From Rebecca billardiae RCC1528 (Eukaryota; Haptophyta), in the NCBI GenBank assembly GCA_965240325.2, contig OZ251235.1:992001-1056000 (forward strand): a stretch of DNA of 64,000 nucleotides, written 5' to 3'. A program made the translations under genes and the position numbers. How positions within the stretch are numbered: the stretch's first letter is position 1; each line of letters starts with the position of its first letter. This document shows, piece after piece, positions 9,641 to 18,806 of the stretch. The notes under the pieces are model-generated. The model saw only the letters and a program-made list of their open reading frames with translations. It made no database searches and was not told the DNA's origin.

Positions 9641-11736
9641 TCTGTATAGATATAGTGACGCCAATATCTTGACACTGACAATCGGGTATAACGCTATATA
9701 TAGCTCATCATAACTAGCGGCTCAGGCTGCTGCTCAGTGCTCTAAAGAAGTCAAGAGCGGCTGCTGCTAGTACTAGTAGCTGTGAGTGCTACGCCTACGG
9801 CGGGCAGAGCCCCACTCGGCCACTCAGTAGACAGTACTCCCTCTCAAGACTCAAGTCTCAGAACTTCGCGCGCTCAGTAGCGGGTCAGGCGCCGCCCAGG
9901 AAGTCCTCGTCCGTCACCCCGCACCCGCAGTACCACGCCGCCCGCGTCCGCCGCATCCTGATCCGGCTCCGACGAGTCACACTCACCGCGACAGGCGCCT
10001 GACAGTGACCGGCTGAGCCCCGGCAGCAGGCAGCTGTAAAGACTACCTGAAAACCCGTCAAAAGCTATACGTACAATGTGCAGTATCAGACCAGTCGGTT
10101 GGTCCTGGTCTGACAGCATATCACAGAAATACTAAGACTGAGCTCTCTCTGACTGACCGACTACCGAGACCGAGTCAGCGGGCGGCAACCTGAATGCCAA
10201 CAGTCCGACGATGCCAGTCCGATCATTTAGATCCGACGATGATAAGTCTTCACACACCCGGCAGTCGCGGACGGGCGGCGGTCGCCGCCGATCAGTGCAG
10301 ACGATATGCGACGCAAGCTCAGTGCAGATACTCTGTGCTCCTCGGACGGCTTTCAACATATGATTACGTGTACTACTCGTCGCGGTATATACTTGACGAG
10401 CACTACAGCCCATACGGTAAAGCGGCGGATACAGTATGATGAGAGTTCACTCCACTCGGAGACCGCTCAGTCCGCTGCGCATCGGCGCGCCTTCGACGGA
10501 CGCCCGATACTAGTACTCGTCGTTGAGTCAGTAGCGGGCAGCGATTGGGATGACAGCTTATTGGTCGGGCGGACGGCGATTGGGAAAAAAATATATCAGT
10601 GTCGTGCGCGCCCGCCGTAATTGCCGTTCAGTCAGCCGCCGCCGATCCGCACGCGCTATGCAGTGCTCGGAGTCGGACCGCTTGAGGCGCATTCCCATCA
10701 CTGCAGTCTCAAGGCTGTTGGCCTTGTCCCTTGTGAACTGACAAAGGTCGCGGTGCTGGTGATGCGATCATCACACCATGCAAGTGCCACGTTCCCTGGG
10801 CAGCCCGCCGAATGTCTCGGGAGGATCGGCTGGCTTTCAATCCGAGTATTGGACCAACCTCGCGGCTGACAGCCGAGCTCGCGGTGCCGTGTCAGTTGCA
10901 TTCCGATCCGATATTATGGCTGAGTCTCACGGCTCGGGCTCAGCCCGCGCGCATGGTCTGCGCGTGGACTTGCAAGGCGATGCGGCGCGTGTGCCTACGG
11001 GTGCCTGGAGGCGAGCGATGCTGCTATGATCTGCCACGACCCTGCATCGATCCAAGGTCCAGCGCTACGCATTGCAGCACCCTTTCGTTCGATCGGGCGC
11101 GAGTGCGCGCCATGCGCGCGAAACCCAACGACCGAAAGGACCGCGGGCTTCCGTGGAATCTGAAATCCGTGCGCACCCGTCGACCCCGTCCGGTCATTGT
11201 TGCGCGACGACGACGTGCCGCCGTCCAGGCCACGTGGATTCGTTATCAACGCTGTGCAGAGTGACGAGTGTGGACGTTGCTTGGCTGGGTGGGCCAGGAC
11301 AAGGAGTCGACGGTCATCGCAGTCGTCAAGTGCTGTGCCAGGCAAGGCTTCGGAGTGTCCGTTGTCATCGTCACTACTGTGTGGTGACGGAACACACGTG
11401 TCATTGAACAAGGTGTACACGATGATCTGATGAGCGGCGACGGGCGAGGCCGCCGTCTACGGCGACTACAGATGAGTCGGCGCGGAGGGACGCGCGGGCG
11501 TGGTGATGGTGGTTCGGATCGGAGCGGTCAGGGCTGGCGGCTCGAGGCGGGGTCGACGTTTCGGAGTGGGCTGGCTGTGGCTGGACGGAGCACAGTGGGC
11601 GGTGCAGTAGGCTTTGCGTGCGCGCCGGCCATTGGCGCGCGCGTAGCGACGGCTGGACGGTACGAGGGACAGTGGCAGACGGTGCTCGGGGCGGTGCGGC
11701 GCTTCGACGATACGACGATGGGCGTGATGCACGAGT
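9641..11736. other. Intergenic, nothing identified
   Basis: About 2.1 kb of mixed composition. 9700-10450 is cryptically simple (recurring CAGT, GACT, CCGACGA words). 10600-11700 has longer but unconvincing ORFs on both strands with no family match. The last part is the 3' flank of the sigma factor gene. Confidence 0.5.
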
Positions 11737-13535
11737 TCATCTGCTGACGTCGCTCTCCTCCTCCTGGCTCTTCTCAATCTTGACCGCGCCGAAGTCGTAC
11801 ATGCGGCGCAGCATGCACAGCTCCTGCTGGATGACCGAGTAGACGCGCGAGACGGACATCTTGTACATGTCCGCGATCTGCGCGCACGTGTACTCGACCC
11901 CGTCCTCCAGCCCGTAGTGCAGCCGCATGATGTACGCGTTGCGGCTGGAGGAGGCGTGGCCGTGCCTGACCGTGCGCTGCAGCACAGAGCGCAGCTCGTC
12001 GCGCAGCAGCACGTCCTCCAGGTCGCCGTGCAGCTGCGAAGGCGACGACTTTGGGCACGAGATCAGGTCCCCCATCACCGTCACGCCCGAGCCCGAGTCG
12101 CCGGCCGAGCGCGCCGACGCGCACGGCGTGTCGAGCGAGATGGCCTGCGCCGTCTTGTGCGCTTCAAGCCGCTGCACGACCTTCTCTCGCTTCCAGCCGA
12201 GGCGCTCGGCCACCGCGGTCACCAGCCGGTCGCGCTGCGAGACGGTGTCCGGCGCGTAGGCGAGCTCGGCCGCCGGCGCCTGCTGCTGCTGCCGCGCCTG
12301 CTGCTGCACGTGCCGCGCCTCGTCCTCGAGCAGGCAGATCTGCTGGTACTCCTGCGCACGGCGGGCGCGCGGCGGCGCGGCGCGGAGCGGAGGGCCGGTG
12401 AGCGCGCGGCGCGCGGCGTGCGGCGTGCGCGCGGGGACGCGCGGGCGCGCGCGCGCGCGCGCACGGCGCGGCGCGGCGCCGCACCTTGTGGATCGCCGAG
12501 ATCTCCTGCTGCACGCGCACCGGCAGCCGAATCGTCGTCTGCGCGTTCATGATGGCGCGCAGCACCGTGCCGCGCACGTGCCATGAGGCAAACGTGGAGA
12601 AGCGCACGGCGCGCGAGGGGTCGAAGAGGCGCATCGCGTTGAGGAGGCCGATGTTCGCCTCCTGCAGCAGGTCGGACTCGTCGAGCGTCGTCGCGTACAC
12701 GTACTTTCGCACGATCATGCGCACCTGCGCGGCGTGGGCGAAACGGTTGGGCGAGCTCAGCACACGCAGCGCGCACGCGCACGCGCGCACGCACGCACGC
12801 GCGCGCGTGCAGTGATGGAGAGGCGCGCGATCTCGAGGCCGGGCGCGGCGGGCGACGCACCATGCGGTGGTTCTGCATGAAGAGCTCGTTGATCGCCTTC
12901 ATCCCCTCCTTCTCGCGCTGCAGAATCTGGCTCGGCCGCACCGCGCCGTGCGCGGGCACCAGCGCCTGAGCGAGCTCGAAATTTGCCGGCTGCCGGCCGA
13001 GCTCGGTGGCGAGCTGCTGGCGCGAATTGCTCACGTCAAAGACAAACGCGGCGCTGCGCACGCAGTCGGCCTCGCGTCGCCGATTGCGCTCGCGCTGCTC
13101 CAATCGCTCGCGCTGCTCTGCGAAGAGCGCCGCGCCCTCGGAGATGTCGCCCCTCTCGGGGCCCCCGGCCGCGAGCGCCGCCGCGGCTGCCGCCGCCGCG
13201 GCTGCCGCGGCTGCCGCCTCACCACGACGTGCGGCGGCCGTCTGGACCAGCCCACGCATGGAGAAGGTGGCAAAGTTCGCTCGCCTACCCTCGCCGTCGT
13301 CGCGCCCACGCGACATCACGAGGCCCACCCCGGATGTCGCGTGCGCGTCAAGCGCGGCGGTCGCAGACGCCTCGAGCGCGGCCGAGGCTCGCCTCCGAAT
13401 ACGAGGCACGGAGGGCCGCGTGATCCCGTTGAGGCCCGCGCGCGACGCGGTCGTCCGCGCCGCTCCCCCCGGCCGCACTTCGCGCGTGCCGTCCACCAGG
13501 CTGCCCAGCAGCAGCGCCACGACGAGTGCGCGCAT
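11737..13535 (-). CDS. Plastid RNA polymerase sigma-70 factor (nuclear-encoded)
   Basis: Three exons: 13535-12861, 12724-12485, 12351-11737, giving 509 residues; introns 136 and 133 bp, GT-AG, with donors GTGCGTCG and GTGCGGCG. The start at 13535 begins MRALVVALLLGSLVDG, a signal-peptide-like core followed by an Arg/Ala/Ser-rich transit-like region. An in-frame ATG 135 bp upstream exists but lacks this feature. Exon 2 is sigma region 2: DESDLLQEANIGLLNAM (core-polymerase binding) and VRFSTFASWHVRG (-10 recognition and melting). Exon 3 includes a Gln-rich linker, region 3, and region 4 with a helix-turn-helix (YTCAQIADMYKMSVSRVYSV, -35 recognition). It would confer promoter specificity on the plastid-encoded polymerase. 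The N-terminal third has an Ala run of about 14. Confidence 0.93.
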
Positions 13536-13828
13536 CGCCCCAGGGCACACGAATGGCACCGTGGCGAGGACGTCGCACAATCTTGCGGGTTTCGTCGTTT
13601 GAGCAAGCGAGGTCTGGGAATCCATTCGGTTGGGCGAGATCGAACTGAGATGCGAAGGTTGGCAAAGGCCAGGCCAGGATTGGGCACAGCGGTTGGGCCC
13701 ATTAGTTAGGGCTGCGTCAAATAGACGTTCAGAATTACCCACCCAAGAGGGCAATTCACCCATATTGGGACTATTATTTTTCCGGGTGCAAGCTCTTGAT
13801 CAAGACCTGAGCGGCTGTGATCATTATA

Positions 13829-14422
13829 CAGGTGGATACGGGTGATCTGGACAGTGGCCGACCCAACTCACGCGGAGGCCTCCCTGGGAGCATTGGGGTC
13901 GAAGGGGCGCCAGGGACGGACTTCAGGGGGTCCCTGGAGTTCCGCCGCAGCGCGCTTTCTGCGCTGCGGGCCCGTCTCCGCGCGTGGCGGCCGCAATGGC
14001 ACTGTCCAATTAGCCCCTGGCACTGGCTGAGGCATGGGAATCGAGCTCAGAGACGCGCGCGCGGAGGAAAAGCGTGTGCAGCGGCTCGGACGGTTGCTCT
14101 GGGACCTACCCACGCCAGCGCAACCGCGCCTTGCCTCGGAGTCCGCCCTTCCTGAGTCGGCGCACGCGCCTTGCGGCTTGAAACGCTGGCGTTCGCCCTT
14201 GTGCGCGGGACTCACGAAACAAGGCGAAGGCGGCGAGAAGCGCGACCTGGCGCGTGCGCAGACGACGTCTCACGACCAGGTGAGTTCAGCGAACATCGTG
14301 CGCCGTCGTGGCGACCCGCCAGTGGGCGCTCGTGCTCGTTCGCCCACGAGCCCTCGCCACGAGGCCCGCCGCCCGCTGAGTGTCCAGATAGCCCCTGTGT
14401 CCAGTTAGCCCGTATCCACCTG
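13829..14422. mobile_element. TA-flanked MITE-like element, Tc1/mariner type
   Basis: CAGGTGGATACGGG starts at 13829 and its exact reverse complement ends at 14422. Both sides are bordered by TATA/TA, so the perfect inverted match extends to 18 bp (13825-13842 and 14409-14426) and continues imperfectly inward (CTGGACA words on both sides). The unit is 594 bp with TA at each border, as expected of Tc1/mariner target-site duplication. It encodes no transposase; the internal ORFs have no recognisable function. It lies upstream of the sigma factor gene. Confidence 0.7.
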
Positions 14423-14841
14423 TATATTCTAGTATTCAATATACTAGAATACGAGCTACTTGAAAACGGAGTAGTGGCATATTATGGCGCCTTGCCGAAC
14501 CAATGTCAACCCATGGATTGATGTAAATGAGGCCTCATGCCCTCATTATTGGCTGGGATAATATTGACGAAGCGATTGATAAGAGCTCGCGAGAGTTCGC
14601 CAGCGGAACATAAAGCTGTGTGTACTACTAGTAGCGACGAAGCTGAGTAGCGGTTACCTTGACTTCACTCATCAAGTCTCCCGGTGGCAGTGCGATAAAA
14701 ACTCACACGCGAGAAAAACAGCGCGCGACCCCGCCAGAAAACTTTAATGTCTTTATCGTCACATCCGACGAACCGCACGCGTACCGCGATTTAGATTTTA
14801 GTCGGTCGTCAGTCAGGCGATGTGCTCGCAGGCTGCGTCGT

Positions 14842-15503
14842 TCAGTCATCCGCACCCGCCGACGCCGTATGCGACACGCGCGCTGCCTTCCAGCTGCGCC
14901 GGCTGCCGACGTCGCGCGTGTTCCTGGCGGGCCGCCCGGTCGGCGGCTCGTACGCGGCGTCCTCGTTCGGCCGCTGCAGCAGCAGCTTGGGCAGCTGGTC
15001 GTTCCGCGCCTCGTGCTTGCCCTCGAAGCCAACCAGGCTCACGTTGGCCGGGAGCTGGCGGGACCAGTGCGCATCGCGAGCCTCGACCGCGCGCTGCGCC
15101 GCGTCGATCGCCGCGTCGAAGTGGCGCGCGACGCTCTCCGCGTCGGAGAGGTCGGCGAGCGCCGCGTGCGGAATCGTCACGCCGAATCGACGCTCGCAGC
15201 GCGAGAGCACCTGCGGTGGGAGGCAAGCGGCCGCGCGGGGAGGGTGCGCGGATCAGAGCGAACTCGCACGCTGACGCCGGCGCTGACCAGCGCGCTGTGA
15301 GCGCGCACCTCGAACTTGAGCTTGAGGTCGCTCTCGAGCGAGACGTTCGTCGCCGCCTGCTCGTCGCACTGCGCGCGCTCGCTCACGATGGCGAGGACGT
15401 CCTGCCGGCAGGTGGCGCTTGGCGCCGCCGATGGCAACGCGGCGTCGGTGCTCAGCCGGCATGCCCTGGCGTGCAGGGACGTGGCCCTCCATGCGGCGCG
15501 CAT
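14842..15503 (-). CDS. Mitochondrial large-subunit ribosomal protein mL50-like
   Basis: Two exons: 15503-15309 and 15210-14842, giving 187 residues; the 98-bp intron is GT-AG with donor GTGCGCGC. Residues 1-20 (MRAAWRATSLHARACRLST) look like a mitochondrial presequence: basic, no acids, Ser/Ala-rich. The joined core runs LESDLKLKFEVLSRCERRFG then VTIPHAALADLSDAESVARHF. This matches the mL50/acyl-carrier-like pattern (a helix, then FG..IPN..L..+....DV..F) remembered for MRPL50. The 3' part after residue 125 is basic and poorly conserved. Human mL50 is about 158 residues. The assignment rests on this short core. Divergent from the small secreted-protein gene, with 203 bp between starts. Confidence 0.5.
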
Positions 15504-15706
15504 AGCGTGGGGATCGCCCTCGCACGGCACGATGGGGGCGACACCCGACTAATGTACGACGCACAAAGCACACAAGTGACAATTAGTGCGCCGGCCTTGG
15601 TCCGGCCGATCTGCTCGGTTAGCGGTCCGGCGAGAATGCGTGATCACGAGCCAGCGCGGGCAAGCGTCATCGTGATCACCTGCTGCGCGTGATCACGAGC
15701 GGCAAG

Positions 15707-16096
15707 ATGAAGAGTTGCCGCGTGATCGCCGTGGCGCTGGGCCTGTGCGCACTTTCCGTCGTGGTGCAGGGCGTTGCGCGGCCAAAACGCACGCCAGACC
15801 CACCCACGGTGGCTGAGCATATCGAGTGGCATCGCACGCGCCGCGATGGAAGCCGGCCCACGATTCAGCTCGTCGGCGTCATCGACGAGGCTGGCGTCCT
15901 GACCTGGCATGCGCAGCCCATGCCGGGGAAGCGGAGAGGGCACGAGCCGTTCCACGTGCGCATCATCCGGCCGAGCCCGAATGGCATCGCGTACTACGCA
16001 TGGAAGACGGGCAAGATCGACGCCTTCACTACCGCTGATGGCAGGCTCGTCGTGCAGCCTGCGCGCCGTCGGCCCTTTTGGCGGCGGCTAATCTGA
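15707..16096 (+). CDS. Small secreted protein, hypothetical
   Basis: A single-exon frame of 129 residues from the ATG at 15707. Residues 1-23 are a clear signal peptide (basic n-region, hydrophobic core VIAVALGLCALSVVV). The mature part has no further cysteines and no membrane span. It contains an IQLVGVIDEAG strand-like segment, a WHAQPMPGKRRG basic turn, and a basic C-terminus (RRRPFWRRLI). Family not recognised. Lies divergently 203 bp from the mL50-like gene, so the intergenic stretch is probably a shared promoter. Confidence 0.6.
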   Translation: MKSCRVIAVALGLCALSVVVQGVARPKRTPDPPTVAEHIEWHRTRRDGSRPTIQLVGVIDEAGVLTWHAQPMPGKRRGHEPFHVRIIRPSPNGIAYYAWKTGKIDAFTTADGRLVVQPARRRPFWRRLI

Positions 16097-17488
16097 TGCG
16101 CAGCCCAGATGGGCTCGTGGAGCTCTGGGTCTGAAGTACACCAGGCGGTGCTGGATGGTGGCCAGGGCGAGCGTATGGCCCCGACTGCGCGCGGTGTGTC
16201 GTGCCGCCGGAGCATTCGCCATGCCACAGATGTTACCTTGGCCGGCGCTGCGCAGTGTCAACGTGAGTGACCGTCTACCGAGCAGCCTGCGGTGCGGCGG
16301 CGCGGCCGTGCGCTCCAATGACTCAGTCACGCAGGAGTGGCGCCTGGCGGTCCAGGCGAACTCAGTCTCACTCCTCGCCAAGTGGCAATTTGGCGTCCGG
16401 GCGCCGCATCGCTGATCGCTTTTACCGCGGCCGAGGAGTGGCGATGCCGCCGACGGCACCGACTGTAAGACTCAGTGTTAGTGTAACTACTGCTGGGGAC
16501 GACTACAAGCGTACAGCGGTATATATACCCGCGCTGACGCGGGAGGCGTCACTCTGTAATCAAAGCATACTGGCTGACTCCGTCTCTGCACCGCCGGTGG
16601 TCCTCGTCGTCACTGATCACATTTTCACAGACGACAGACGTCAAGTAACACGTGCCCGTGGCCGACGTGAAGTTCATCGTGAGTTCGTCACTACTAGTCT
16701 ACTCACAGACACTACTCACCGACTCAGTCTCAGACTCAGTACTGGCTCTCCGACAATACGGACTAGTCTGACTGAAGTTTGCCGTCACTGATACTAAGCT
16801 ACTGACGAAATCCGAGATGAATGATCAGTTTACGCGCAGAATTGACTGGTAACAGGAGTTCATGCGACTCAGAGACAGAGGGCAGTCGATGTCAGTCAGA
16901 CTGGCAGTGGCGCCAGTGGCAGAGTCAGCAGGCCGCTCAATTGACCTCAGCTAGCCCGATCCGGTTTATAATATAGTAGTACGGAATTAGCCCAGCGGGC
17001 AGCTGCGTGACCGGGGCCAGCCGCGCCAGGCCCAGTCAGCAGCTGTAACTGTTTAGATTTTGAAAAGCCACACTTATAATATATATATATTATAATAAGG
17101 GGATTATGGTACAAAGCGGTTCTGAATACCGCTATCGTCCATATCGCGCGCTCAGCGCACCGCGAATCGCGATACAGTCGGCGGCGAGTGTCACACAATG
17201 TCGCGGGGGGCTGGCCGTTGCGCCTCGTTTACGTTAGTCGTTACGCCCTCGGACCGGTCGGACCCGCTCGGAGACGACGGCCTCGCACGCCGTCGACGCT
17301 CGGCCTCGGTCGAGATGGGCGCTCCGGCTCGTCCAGTGCGAGCAGCATGGCGTACCCGCTCGGACGCGAGGATCTTCCACCGCCGCTTCGGCGTGCGGCA
17401 CTGTCGGCAAAGACCAGGATGCGCGCGTCCGGTAGCTTCTGTCCCAATGCCCGCGCACGCCCAGTGCGCGCGCGATCTCGCTCAAGCC
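16097..17488. other. Intergenic, nothing identified
   Basis: 16100-16450 has ORFs on both strands but no convincing coding signal. 16450-16950 is cryptically simple (GACTCAGT-type words). A short AT-rich patch is at about 17080-17100 (TATATATATATTATAATA). The remainder is the 3' flank of the TsaE gene. Confidence 0.5.
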
Positions 17489-18385
17489 TCAGCCCAGCTC
17501 GTCCTGGTTGGAGAAGAGCGCCTCGGTCATGAGCTGCTCGATGCGCTGGGTCCAGCTGCCCCCGGCGTACGTCGACAGCGTCGCGCACCGGTTCTCCTCG
17601 TCGTACTCGCCCCCGCCCTCCTCTGCGTCCGCCGGCCGCTTTCCTTTTTCGCCCTTTTCCTTTGGCGGCTTTTTCCGCTTCTGCGCGTCAAATGTTGCGG
17701 TCGACTCGATGTGCACGAGCAGGCAGTTGGACGCGGGCGGCGCCGCGTCGCCGAAGCGCTCGGGCCATTCGACCAGCGCGACCTGCGACGAGTACAGCTC
17801 GTCCAGGTCGACCAGCGCCGCGATCTGCGCGGGCTCGAGCCGCCACAGGTCGAGGTGGTGCACGGTGACGCCCGGCAGCAGCGCCTGCCCCTCGTCCGGG
17901 TAGGTGATGTCGAGGAGGTACGAGGGCGAGGAGACGGCGAGGTGCGGGTCCTGCATGTACTCGCGCAAGAAGCCGCGCGCCAGCGTGCTCTTCCCCATCC
18001 CCACCTCGCCCGACAGCAGGATCACGTCCCCCTGCTTGCAAACGCGCGCGAGCGCGGCGCCGAGCTCAGCCGCGCCGCGCGCGGTCGGCATGGGCCAGCG
18101 CGCCACGCGCTCGGCCTTGAGGCCTTCGCGCCATCGCTCGCCGCCGAGCTCGCCGCCCCCCCCGCTCCCGCCCTCCAAGCCGCCGTCGCCGCTCGCGTCG
18201 TCGCCGTGCGTGCTCGGCGCGCGCGCGCTCGGCACGCCCGAAGGCAGCTCGTCCGAAAAGTCCGAGAATGCGGCGAGGGCGCGGGCGGCGCAGCGGCGCG
18301 GCGCCACGCGCGAGTGGCGCGGCGCGGCGCGTAATGACGCGAGGAGGAGCACCGCCATCGCCGGTGCGGACGCCGCCACGGCCAT
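17489..18385 (-). CDS. TsaE-family P-loop ATPase (tRNA t6A biosynthesis), probably organellar
   Basis: Intronless, 298 residues from the ATG at 18385 (an in-frame ATG at 18358 is an alternative). The TsaE fold is seen as Walker A GEVGMGKST (residues 126-134), the SSPSYLL segment (152-158, switch-like), HHLDLWRL (177-184) and DELYSSQVALVEWPER (195-210, Walker B-like). In bacteria TsaE works with TsaB and TsaD to form N6-threonylcarbamoyladenosine at position 37 of ANN-decoding tRNAs. Residues 1-40 are hydrophobic then Arg/Ala-rich, ending ARALAAF; a Phe after such a cleavage region is typical of plastid precursors in red-lineage secondary algae, so plastid targeting is likely. A Lys/Pro-rich insertion (KKPPKEKGEKGK, about 235-247) lengthens the C-terminus beyond the bacterial form. 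Confidence 0.9.
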   Translation of the reverse strand: MAVAASAPAMAVLLLASLRAAPRHSRVAPRRCAARALAAFSDFSDELPSGVPSARAPSTHGDDASGDGGLEGGSGGGGELGGERWREGLKAERVARWPMPTARGAAELGAALARVCKQGDVILLSGEVGMGKSTLARGFLREYMQDPHLAVSSPSYLLDITYPDEGQALLPGVTVHHLDLWRLEPAQIAALVDLDELYSSQVALVEWPERFGDAAPPASNCLLVHIESTATFDAQKRKKPPKEKGEKGKRPADAEEGGGEYDEENRCATLSTYAGGSWTQRIEQLMTEALFSNQDELG

Positions 18386-18806
18386 CGCCCGCCCTGCCCG
18401 TCGGCTGGCGCCCGCGCGAGGTGATGCGCCGATCGATCGCGACGCTGCCTCCTCCCACAGCAGACGGCGGGCTCGGCAGCACACAGCACGCCCGCGGCAC
18501 GTCCCACCCTGGCACGGTGGGCCGTAAAAAGTAAAAACATATCATCATCATCATCGTCATCAGAAGCAACGGTGGGTACCGTGCGTACGTATGATGATTG
18601 TACAGCCGAGACGGGGACTGCTACAAAATTGAAAATGGAGCAGAATCGTCAGGCTGCGGACGACGTCGAGCGATTTTTCGCGCGCGCGGTTTTTTCTGGG
18701 AGAAACCGGACCCTACTCCCGCTTTGGGCCCTGAAACAGTCTTTTCGTGGCTTCCGCTCTCGATCGTGCCGAGAGTCCGACCTCGCTCCGCGTCGGCAGC
18801 GCGCAG

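Noticed and set aside
16155-16415. 86-residue plus ORF and overlapping 123-residue minus ORF
   Set aside because: Both are open over the same DNA, with neither showing a domain, signal peptide or family match; composition does not favour either strand.
18747-18806. Upstream extension of the five-exon gene
   Set aside because: The ATG at 18807 is preceded by GCGCAG, so an upstream exon is possible, but no frame-compatible exon with a GTGCG donor was convincing.
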